Below, piece after piece: positions 55,960-64,000 of a stretch of DNA of 64,000 bases. The notes under the pieces were generated by a model. That model searched no databases, had not been told where the DNA came from, and saw only the letters and a list, made by a program, of their open reading frames with translations. The number at the start of each line of letters is the position of its first letter. The first letter of the stretch is position 1. The stretch is from NCBI GenBank assembly GCA_031772625.1, contig CM062819.1:825776503-825840502 (forward strand), given 5' to 3'. Position numbers and translations under genes: made by a program. This DNA is from Pinus tabuliformis. Lineage: Eukaryota > Streptophyta > Pinopsida > Pinales > Pinaceae.

Positions 55960-58011
55960 ACTGGCTTCGAGAAAGTACACTAGAGCCAATCCAGATCCAA
56001 ACCCTAGCCTAGTAGTGGATAATCCCAATCTAATTTTGATAAGACTCAAAAAACAAGAAAGTTCAGTTAGTCCCACACCTTCAATAAAAGTAGATTCATG
56101 CCCTGATGAGTGGTTGTTTTAGAAGACCTCCCATTTGATCTGTCGTTTGATCTTTCCCTATTTAGAACCAGGTCTAAAAGTGCACTTGACGACATATTTC
56201 TAGATCTAGAGTTTATTGCAAATCTCGAAGTCCAAAAGAAAAACTGGTCAATTGATGAGTATATTCTAAATTCCCCTCAATCATCCCTCACTACTGCTAA
56301 GATCCCTGAGTGTTCTGAACCGGTGTTCACTACCCTTAGTTCATCATTATTCCCTTCAACCTCTGAAGTTCATTCCCCACCTCCATTTATACCTTCACTT
56401 CCCTATCAACATATCGTTCCCCATCAATCACCTATTACTTCCAATTCTCCATCAACTACTGTATCAACTCCTAGTAGCCCAATCCTTGCTTTAAATCCAC
56501 CTCGAGTTATGGCTGCCCGGTATGCACCCCTTGTTTTACCTCAGAATCTTGGTGCCATGCCCGCTGATTATCAAACCAAAATACCTTTCTTTGATGCCAC
56601 TCAAACCATTACAGCTCAGCAACATGTTGATAAAATGAATGATTTCTTTGACCTCCATGAAGTAGAGATTGAAGATGTGACGATGAGATTGTTTGTACAA
56701 AGCTTTGGAGGTGAAGTTAAAAAATGGTTCAGAGCTTTACCAACAACTTCTATCACCACTTTACCAATCCTCCATATGCAATTCCTGGATCAGTGGGAGG
56801 TGAAGAAGAATCCACTTCAGATTTTTTCTCAGTATGAGAACATCAAAAGAAATGTCGATGAGAGTGTGCAAGAATATTTTGTGAGGTTTAATGTAATATA
56901 CAATGCTATTCCTGCCAACATTAAACCACCAGAGGGATTGGCTTTGCTCAAGTTTCCAGACGGTTTCAATGCTGATATGGCATATCAGTTGTGGGAACGT
57001 GATCCTACCACACTAGAAGACATGCAAAAGAATGTTGTGAGTGTAGAAGCAAACTTTCTGGCCAAAAGAGCAAGAATGAGATCTGAGAAAAGAGTGACCA
57101 TAAAAGAAGAAGCATCTACTTCAAATGTAAAGATGGATACATTGATTCGAACAGTGGAGAGGATGGTTGACCGGTTAACCATCACAGATAGACCTGAACC
57201 ACCAATCCGGAATCCAAATTTTAGAGGACATCAGCAGCCCCAATTCCGAATCAAGAAAAGAGAACAAAAGGCACCAGAGCAACTAGCACAACAAGTGCAA
57301 ATCAGAACTCCCTTACAGCAGAATTATATTCAAGGAATGGAAGAAGAAGAAGATGAAGATCTAGTAATTGAAACAAATCACTTTTTCACTATTGATGGTA
57401 TGCCTATATTTCTGACCGAAGATGAAGAATATGCAAAAGTTCCAGACATTCAAAGGGATGAGGATTACATCTTAGCAAATGATGTGGTTTTGGAGGTTGA
57501 ATATGATGCTTATCAGCGTGGTTATATGAATGCTTTGACTGCACAGCGCAGGCAGTACTCTTTAAGGAGCAGAGATGTATCGGTCAATTCCATTCATAAA
57601 AGAAAGGATGTACAATCCAAGAATGATTCCTCAAACACTCAGAAGAAAGAGAAAGAGCTCACTGATCCAAATCCTAGCAAGGTACCATCAACAAGTATCA
57701 CTGCAAACGAGAAGAACAATCAGAAAAAAGATAGTGTAGTGAAAGAGAGAGCAGATAAGAAGGACATTGGTGTCAAAGAGGTAGAAAAAGTTTCATCCTT
57801 TAATTTAGAAAGTGAAATTGCTAAATTAAAAGTGTCCATTCCTTTAACTGAGCTTGTTAAGAATAGCAATTATAAACACCATGTATCTAGAATATTGCAA
57901 ATAGATCCTTTGTCAGACATGGTGAATGTCGAGGATGATCATCCTGAACTCATTTTTGGTCCAGCCATAAAGGTCAACCTGAAGATAGTGAAGTTCCTCC
58001 CTTTCATCTGA
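55960..58011 (+). CDS. Element D gag (long open segment)
   Basis: From 56110 to 58011 the frame is open for 633 codons, the longest coding stretch in the window, though it begins at GTG. The N-terminal part continues upstream to about 55980 and matches element C gag (ANPDPNP, VVDNPNLI, SCPDEW). A Ser/Pro/Thr-rich linker (about residues 55-135) precedes the retrotransposon gag domain (about 175-320: KKWFRALPTTSITTLPIL, YENIKRNVDESVQEYFVRFN). Next come a Gln-rich basic part, an acidic part (EEEEDEDLVIE), and a Lys-rich stretch. The end enters the protease spacer (SEIAKLKVSIPLTELVKN, also seen in element C near 28600). No CCHC knuckle. Gag would form the particle. Confidence 0.85.
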
Positions 58012-58592
58012 GTCTCAGATTGCATGAGTATATTCTCCATAATGTTATGTTAGATTTCAGAGCTTCTCACAATTTGATTCCTAAAGCCATTATGGAAAAA
58101 TTGGGCTTGGATATCACCCAAAAATATCATGATTTGTACTCCTTTGACTCTGGTAGAGTACGTTGCATTGGTCTCATCAAAGATTTGGTGGTTTCTTTAG
58201 ATCAAATCCCAACCAAAAATGTCTTGATGGATGTGGTAGTTGTTGATATACTGCCTCGGTTTGGTATGCTCTTATACAGATCATGGGGTGCTAAACTCAA
58301 AGGCACTTTACAACTTGACTTCTCTTATGCTACCATCCCTGTTTTCGGTCAATTGAGGAAGTTGTACCAGGAAAAGAAAATGAAGTATATGATCACTAGT
58401 AAAGAGAAGTTTGTGAATCATCTAATAAATGTTGTACATACTGATTTAGAGTCCTTTATTTTGTACTCTAATAGTGGATTGAATGATATAGATATTCAGC
58501 TTGTAGAAGTAGATGATGTACCAAAAATTTCCGAGAATTTTAGAGCAATTCTTAATCAAGAGAAAGAAAAAATAGCAAGTTCTTTTGAGTAG
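58012..58592 (+). pseudogene. Element D aspartic protease region
   Basis: Blocks in order: HNVMLDFRASHNLIPKAIME near 58041, LYSFDSGRVRCIGLI near 58136, GMLLYRSWGAKLKGTLQLDF near 58264 and ATIPVFGQLRKLY near 58330. They match element C protease nearly block for block. The role would be maturation of Gag-Pol. The region continues about 80 residues past the core before the additional RNase H. Part of a broken element. Confidence 0.8.
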
Positions 58593-58679
58593 CCTACACA
58601 GCAGCAAAAGGTCAGTGAAGAGAAGAAAAATGAAGTAATCAGCAAAGGTAAGGTTGAGGAGGAAACATAATTTCAGCAT

Positions 58680-59115
58680 CTAAAAGATGAAGCCGGCCTT
58701 TGGAGCATGGACTTCGATGAAACTGTGGGTAAGGACGGTGCTGGTATTGGAATTTGGATTCGAAGCCTTATTTTTCAGCCTACCAAAGTCCCAAGTAATG
58801 TTAGAGTATGTTCATACAAGTTATCTTTTGATTGCTCTAATAATGAAGCAGAGTATGAGGCTTTGATTACAAGTCTTAAAATTTTTAAGAAACTGGATGC
58901 GAAAAGGATTTCTATTTATGGTGATTCAGAGCTGGTGATTAAACAAGTAAAAGGAGAATATCAAGAAAAACATCCGCAGATGAGAGCCTGCAGAAATGCA
59001 GTTCTGGATATTTTGAGGATGTTTCTATAATACATCTTGACAACAGTACCCCAGACTCAAAACATCATTGCAGATTCACTTGCCACTGCGGCCAACAATT
59101 TGAAGATTCTAATGA
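58680..59115 (+). pseudogene. Element D additional RNase H (aRH) between protease and RT
   Basis: MDFDETVGKDGAGIGIWI near 58707 has the first acidic block, SNNEAEYEALITSLKIFKKL near 58837 the Glu block, and ISIYGDSELVIKQVKGEYQ near 58909 the Asp block. PQTQNIIADSLATAA near 59049-59095 gives the final Asp. The complete set of type I RNase H acidic blocks is visible. It lies upstream of RT, and a second RNase H follows RT at 60376. Part of a broken element. Confidence 0.85.
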
Positions 59116-60375
59116 ATTCTAGCAACAAATTTGAAATTCATGTCAAACATAGGCTTGTTGTTCCTAATAATTTGAGGTATTGGCAAGTGTTTTTGGATGA
59201 TAATGAAATTAATGCCTTTTTGCAGAATGAAGGAAAGTTTAAGAATGCTTCTATTGATGATATTTGTGATTCCGATGAACAAGACATTGAGGTAAATCAG
59301 ATGGAGGTTTTACAGCTAAAGGATAATATCATTCCTAGAGGTCTCATACCTTTAGAGGAGCTTTTTGATCAGGATGATGTGGCAAGAAAACTGAGCTTGG
59401 TTCCTACAGACAAAGGAGTTGAAGATGTAAATCTTGGAACAACTGACAAGCCCAAGCTTGTAAAGTTATCAAAGGCATTGTCTCCCGAAGTAAAGGCTAA
59501 GTATGTTAGATTACTTTCTAAATTTTCTGATTTTTTTGCTTGGGATTATTCATATTTGAAAGTGTATGACAAGGATATCATTCAACATACTATTCCTATC
59601 AAACCGGATCAAAAAACTTTTAGACAGAAGTTGAGAAGAATCAATCCAAAGCTGTTGCCATCCATCGAGAAAGAGGTAAATAGATTGTTTAAAGTTGGCA
59701 TCATTGTTCCAATTAGATTTTCTGATTGGATTTCAAATTTGGTCCCGGTACGAAAGAAGACCAAAGAGATAAGGTTGTGCATAGATTTCTGGAACCTCAA
59801 CAAGGTATCCTTAAAGGATAATTACCCTCTTCCTAAGATGGACCATATTCTGCAAAGAGTAGTTGGAGCATCACGGATGTCACTACTTGATGGTTACTCA
59901 GGCTATAATTAAATCTTGGTGCATGAAAATTACCAAGACAAAACTGCCTTCACAACACCATGGGGAACTTTTTAGCATGCCAAAATGCCATTTGGGTTGA
60001 AGAATGCTGGAGCCACTTTTCAACGGGCGATGGACATAGCTTTTGCTAATGAGAAGGATGTTTTCTTGGTAGTTTATTTAGATGATTTGACGGTATTTTC
60101 TGGTTCTGATGATGAGCATTTGCACCACTTAAGGATTGTCTTTCAGAAATGTAGGAAGTTTGGGATTTCTCTAAACCCGAAAAAGAGTCTTTTTGCCATG
60201 GACGAGGGTAAGCTCCTTGGTCATATAATTTCTAAAGATGGTATTCACATTGATCCTTCAAGGGTGGAGGCAATCCAGCATATAGACTTTCCGTGCAACA
60301 AAAAGGAGATTTAGGCTTTCAATGGTAAGATGAATTTCTTACGTAGATTTATACCAAATTTGGCTGAACATTTAC
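59116..60375 (+). pseudogene. Element D connector and reverse transcriptase
   Basis: An acidic connector (59116-59570) precedes DIIQHTIPIKPDQKTFRQKL near 59575. RT blocks: IRLCIDFWNLNKVSLKDNYP near 59770, PKMDHILQRVVGASRMSLLD, MPFGLKNAGATFQRAMDIAF at 59985, VVYLDDLTVFSGSD with the YLDD catalytic box near 60070, FGISLNPKKSLFAMDEGKLL near 60159, and a thumb region to about 60375. All the usual Ty3/gypsy RT motifs are represented. Part of a broken element. Confidence 0.9.
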
Positions 60376-60850
60376 ATGAAATCACTAATGTTGAAAAAGG
60401 ACAGCACTGTGAAATGGACCAAGGATGCCATGAAATTGTTCAATATGGTAAAGTTTGCTTTGATCACAGCCCCAGTCTTGATTAGTCGTGATTATACTCA
60501 TGATTTTATTATATTTTCATTTGCATCCGAGCACACCATGGCTGCAGTATTGATGCAAAAGAGAGATCAGGTGGAGCAACCCATTGCTTTTTTCAGTAGG
60601 ACTATTCGAGATGCTGCCTTGCATTACAATATCATTGAAAAACAAGTGCTTTCTCTTATAAAAGCATTGAAGGATTTCAGAGTATACATTCTGCATTCAC
60701 ATACTATAACCTATGTTCCTAATGCAGCAGTCAAAGATGTTCTCATGTAAACTGATCCGGAGGGAAGAAGAGGTAAGTGGATAGCAGAAATGTTGGAGTA
60801 TGATCTTGAGATTAAACCTACCAAAGTGATCAAAGGATAAGGCTTGGAAA
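60376..60850 (+). pseudogene. Element D ordinary RNase H
   Basis: Blocks: FIIFSFASEHTMAAVLMQKR near 60506, PIAFFSRTIRDAALHYNIIE near 60582, KQVLSLIKALKDFRVYILHS near 60643, and an end block MLEYDLEIKPTKVIKG near 60790. This is the usual RNase H fused behind RT in Ty3/gypsy elements. Its close was also recognised in element A (YDLDIKPTKIVRG). Part of a broken element. Confidence 0.85.
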
Positions 60851-60948
60851 AACTGATGGCTAAATCAAATCTACATGCTCTAGACATAAATCTTATTATA
60901 GCAATGTCATAGGACGAATATGGTGGCTCACTCATTCAAGTATCAGAA

Positions 60949-62215
60949 ATGTTTCTCAAATCACCTTGGTATTTTTATATAGTTTATGTTCTTCAGCGTC
61001 TTTCGCCACCTCCTAGAATGTCGAGAAGTAAAGGTAGATCACTAAAACTAAAGTCTACAAAATTCTGCATTTTAAATAATGCTCTCTATTGGAAATATCC
61101 GGGAGGAGTTCTACTTAATTGTTTGGTTGAAGATGAAGCTCAGCAGGTAATGAATTATTTTCATAGAGGTGATTATGGCAGTCATTTGTTTTGGAAAACA
61201 ACAGCTAAAAAAGTGTTGAGAGGAGGATATTATTAACCGACTTTGTTTTTAGATTTATATAAGACAGTTATGGGCTACCATGAATGCCAAGTTTCTCAAG
61301 GAAAAAGGAAGTTGCTTCCTCTTCCTTTGAAGCCAATTGAAGTAAATGCACCATTCCAGCAGTGGGGACTTGATTTCATAGGGGAAATCCATCCCACATC
61401 ATCAGCACAACACAGATGGATTTTGACAGCTATCGATTACTTCACCAAGTGGATTGTGGCCATTCCAACAAGGCAAGCCATGGACACGGTAATTATCCAA
61501 TTTTTAGAATCTAATATCTTGTATCATTTTGGTTTCCCTCACAAGATTATAACAGATAATGTAGTGGCATTTAAGTCCAAGAAGATGGTCGAGTTTTGCA
61601 ACAAGTACAATATCACATTGAGTCATTCCACGACATACTACCCACAGGGAAATGGGTTGGCTTTTTCATCAAATAAATCATTGGTGAACATCATCAAGAA
61701 AATGTTGGAGGCAAACAAGAAGAATTGGCATCGAAAGCTTGTTAATGCCTTGTGGGCCGACAGAGTGAGTAGCAAGAAATCGATAGGTATGTCACCTTTT
61801 GAGTTGGTTTATGGTACTGATACAGTATTTCCTACATCACTTGCATTCCCGATCATGAGATTATTACAGGAAGCTGGCAACAAAGAGAATGATATTCGGT
61901 GCAGAATTAATAAAATGATTCACCTTCAGCAAACAAGAGAAGAGGTTTCCCAAAATACTTTTCGGTTGCAAGAGAAGATAAATAAAATTTATGACCGCAA
62001 AACCAAGGCAGAAAAGTTTCAGCTAGAAGATGTAGTGTTGCGGTGGGATGCACGGAATGAGGAAAAGGGAAAGAATGGTAAGTTTGACAATTTATGCAAA
62101 GGGCCGTATAAAATCTTAGCTTATCGGGGATAGAATGCATTTTTGTTGAAGGAAATGGATGGTCAAGATTGTTCAGGATGGCCAGTGAATGGTAGGCTCC
62201 TGAAGCACTACTACT
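60949..62215 (+). pseudogene. Element D integrase
   Basis: The zinc-binding N-terminus has FHRGDYGSHLFWKTTAKKVL near 61159 and YHECQVSQGKRK near 61276. The core is open at 61243-62133: FQQWGLDFIGEIHPTSS, LTAIDYFTKWIVAIPTRQ, KIITDNVVAFKSKKM and STTYYPQGNGL. The C-terminal part has SPFELVYGTDTVFPTSL, LQQTREEVSQN and VVLRWDARNEEKGKN. It ends near PVNGRLLKHYYF at about 62217. No chromodomain is seen. Part of a broken element. Confidence 0.85.
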
Positions 62216-62217
62216 TT

Positions 62218-62522
62218 TGAGGTTGTTCCCTCAAGTTACTTCACCTTCATTGTATAAACCAGTTTGATTTTCTTTGCAAGGTTTCAAGTACACTGTCATC
62301 TGAGCTTGGGGCTCAAAGTGAAGGCTATAAAGTTTGAATGATTTGTGTCAAGTTTGGTTGATTTGGTTTATAGTCAAGTTTAGAGTCGGTTGTGAGTCAG
62401 TTTTCAGTTTGTGTTGAGTCATTTTTCACTTTTTTGTTTTGACCGTATTGCCCAATGGAAGAGGCACTTGGTCTATAGTGTTCTTGACACCTCCAAGGAG
62501 CTGCCATCTTGAATAAGTCCAA
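62218..62522 (+). other. Element D 3' untranslated tail
   Basis: About 300 bp without coding content between integrase and the right LTR. TTGAGTCGGTT/TTGAGTCATTT-like short repeats occur near 62380-62425. A CTCCAAGGAGCTGCC stretch near 62490 resembles the CCCCAAGTGGAGCC before the right LTR of element C and may be the polypurine-type tract. Confidence 0.5.
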
Positions 62523-63279
62523 TGTTAGTGTCAGTATCTGCATACTTCCATCAGGGATCAAAATTCGCTCTTTGCATTTTCATTTTAGGGGTCCCATACT
62601 GAATTTTTTACGTCATTTCATTAGGTCATGTGAAACTGATCTACTGATGGTTGTCTTCTCTTCAGAAAATCTAATTTTTTCCCTCATAGAGTATACTTGC
62701 TGACCCTTCTTTAGGTTGTCTTCAGTCGTGGTTTCATGGTCAATTTGCAATCATGCTTTCATTAGGTCATAGGGCATGTTTTCATTAGGGTTTTCATTAG
62801 GTCTTAGGGTTTCATCACCAAGGTCAAAAGCATGATTTAAAATTGTAAATAAAGGTCAGCAAGGGTATGAGGATGATAAATAAGTCAAGCATGATGGTTT
62901 GTAGGTCATAGTCACTATGAAAACGGAGTATTTTGAGTTAATTTTTATTTCTTGTGTAATTTTAAGTCACTTTATGTAATAAATCATCCCAGCTGCACCA
63001 AAGCATCTCTCCTTGCTGCAAGACAAAGAAACACTGCAAAAATCAGTTCACGTTGAGCATTATCCACCCGAAGAGAAACAAAGAAGAAAAGGCATTAAAA
63101 ACAGAGTTTGAAGAAGGTCAAGAAACATTAGAAAGTGGGTTTTTCAAGTGAAAAATCAAAATTTACTCCTATATAAGCTCTCACATTTTATTTTGAAGTT
63201 CATCATTCTCATTTGGCAAAAAAGAAGTAAAAAAGTGAAGAAAATAGGAAAGGTTGAGTGATTTTTGGGCAAAAGAGAG

Positions 63280-63530
63280 TTGGCGTTGCGCTTCTGGAGG
63301 GTGGTGCTACACGTCTGGAGCAGTGGAGGAGTGGCACTACACGTAGGTAGACTAGCGTTGTGCGTTTTAGGCAGGAGGGTTGGCACTGCACGTTCAGAAC
63401 TTGGTGTTGCGCGTTGAGGCCTGGTGTTGCGCATCTGGTAAATTTCCTAGTGTAAATTTACACTGCGCTGTGCTTCTAGAGTGGCGCTGCGTGTTTGTGC
63501 ACCGGCGCTACGCATTGAGCAGAAGCCCTC
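63280..63530. repeat. GC-rich degenerate motif array, right LTR of element D
   Basis: Same array as 52040-52260: GGCGTTGCGCTTCTGG, GGCACTGCACGTTC, GGTGTTGCGCGTTGAGG and similar, spaced about 20-35 bp. One or two units more are present than in the left LTR (for example GGAGCAGTGGAGGAGTGGCA near 63318). Confidence 0.7.
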
Positions 63531-63954
63531 AAAACTTCCAAAAAAATTCATAATTGTTCTCTCTTACCTTCATTGCAAGTAAGTTGACCTCCTTTGCTAC
63601 AGTTTTTGTTTGCATATCACACTCTTAAGCATCATTCTCCGTGATAAATATGAAACCCTAAATTTTCCCCTAGTCTTGCTTAAAACCCTAAACTCCTATT
63701 GTTCCTCCTATCACCTATCAACACAACCCTAAACTCTTTCCCTATCCCTTTTTCCCTTTATCCCTATTCCATATTATCCCTATCCCTTTATTCCTTTTCC
63801 CCAAGGGAAATATTTCAAATAAAACAAGCCCTCCCTCTCATTTTTATCATTCCTACTCCCTCATTCATTTTCTATCCCATAAGCTCAACTCCCATCCCCT
63901 CACTCTTAAAACACTTTCACTCATTCCCTTCATACAACCTCAATCCTTGCAAAC

Positions 63955-64000
63955 ATGGACAGAGAGGACCGAGACTATCAGGAGGAGGAAAACACAAGTA
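63955..64000 (+). pseudogene. Start of the LTR-encoded protein remnant, right LTR of element D
   Basis: ATG at 63955 followed by MDREDRDYQEEENTS, matching the left-LTR start MDREDQDYEEEENTG at 52724. The acidic start is therefore conserved in both LTRs. The rest lies outside the window. Confidence 0.65.

Larger units (their letters stand above)
51230..64000 (+). mobile_element. Element D: second giant-LTR Ty3/gypsy retrotransposon, right end outside window
   Basis: The left LTR is 51230-55809 (4.58 kb) and the right LTR starts at 62523 and runs off the window. The interior (55810-62522) holds gag, protease, additional RNase H, RT, RNase H and integrase in the same order as element C and with similar protein blocks; the two are relatives with different LTRs. 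The LTR starts TGTTAGTGT, ends GATAACA and carries a protein gene. Hand comparison of the first 145 bases of the LTRs gave about 9 differences (6%). Gag-pol has around ten breaks. Confidence 0.85.
62523..64000 (+). repeat. Element D right (3') LTR, cut by window end
   Basis: It begins TGTTAGTGTCAGTATCTGC and matches the left LTR to the end of the window. The GC-rich motif array is at about 63280-63530 and the pyrimidine-rich leader at 63730-63954. The ATG of the LTR gene is at 63955, again opening MDREDRDY. The palindrome of the left LTR is absent. Confidence 0.9.

Noticed and set aside
1-64000. Possible tRNA, rRNA, CRISPR array or intact host gene
   Set aside because: None recognised by eye on either strand; the sequence is a plant-type repeat nest.

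Overview
The window looks like intergenic DNA from a seed plant with a very large, repeat-rich genome. A gymnosperm such as a conifer is my best guess, but this rests only on the style of the repeats: low GC, long and old LTR elements, nested insertions and no host genes. I could not support any intact host gene, tRNA, rRNA or CRISPR array. Almost everything recognisable is a retroelement fossil.

Layout, left to right. (A) 1-8584: a decayed Ty3/gypsy element on the + strand that runs off the left edge, with gag, protease, extra RNase H, reverse transcriptase, RNase H and integrase; its tail is present twice in tandem (5155-6764 and 6961-8584). (B) 9395-15800: a short, probably non-autonomous copia-like element on the - strand with 1.8 kb LTRs, a tRNA-iMet primer site and a gag-like coding region (coiled coil plus three CCHC knuckles), but no visible pol. 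(C) 17722-41249: a 23.5 kb Ty3/gypsy element on the + strand with giant LTRs of about 6.7 kb basic length. Each LTR carries a remnant of a protein gene of more than 1,000 codons, placed upstream of the LTR's own TATA box. The left LTR also holds a 2 kb 5'-truncated LINE, and the right LTR shows the empty site. The right LTR holds a 1.29 kb internal tandem duplication. (D) 51230-64000+: a second giant-LTR Ty3/gypsy element on the + strand with a 4.6 kb left LTR. It also has a protein gene inside the LTR and a similar gag-pol; its right LTR runs off the window.

Between C and D lie degraded sequence, an AT-rich repeat block, and a GC-rich retrocopy (44480-45764) with a poly-A tail and a perfect 18 bp target duplication. 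There are also traces of at least one - strand gag and an unassigned + strand LTR-like promoter region.

The most interesting observation is the pair of different giant-LTR families that each keep a large accessory gene inside the LTR, in the U3 part. The gene is therefore present twice per DNA copy and lies at the 3' end of the genomic RNA. The idea resembles the LTR gene of mouse mammary tumour virus, but the protein is unrelated. In all three Ty3/gypsy elements an additional RNase H sits between protease and reverse transcriptase. All LTR elements here are broken and probably millions of years old: hand-sampled LTR divergence is about 6-9%.
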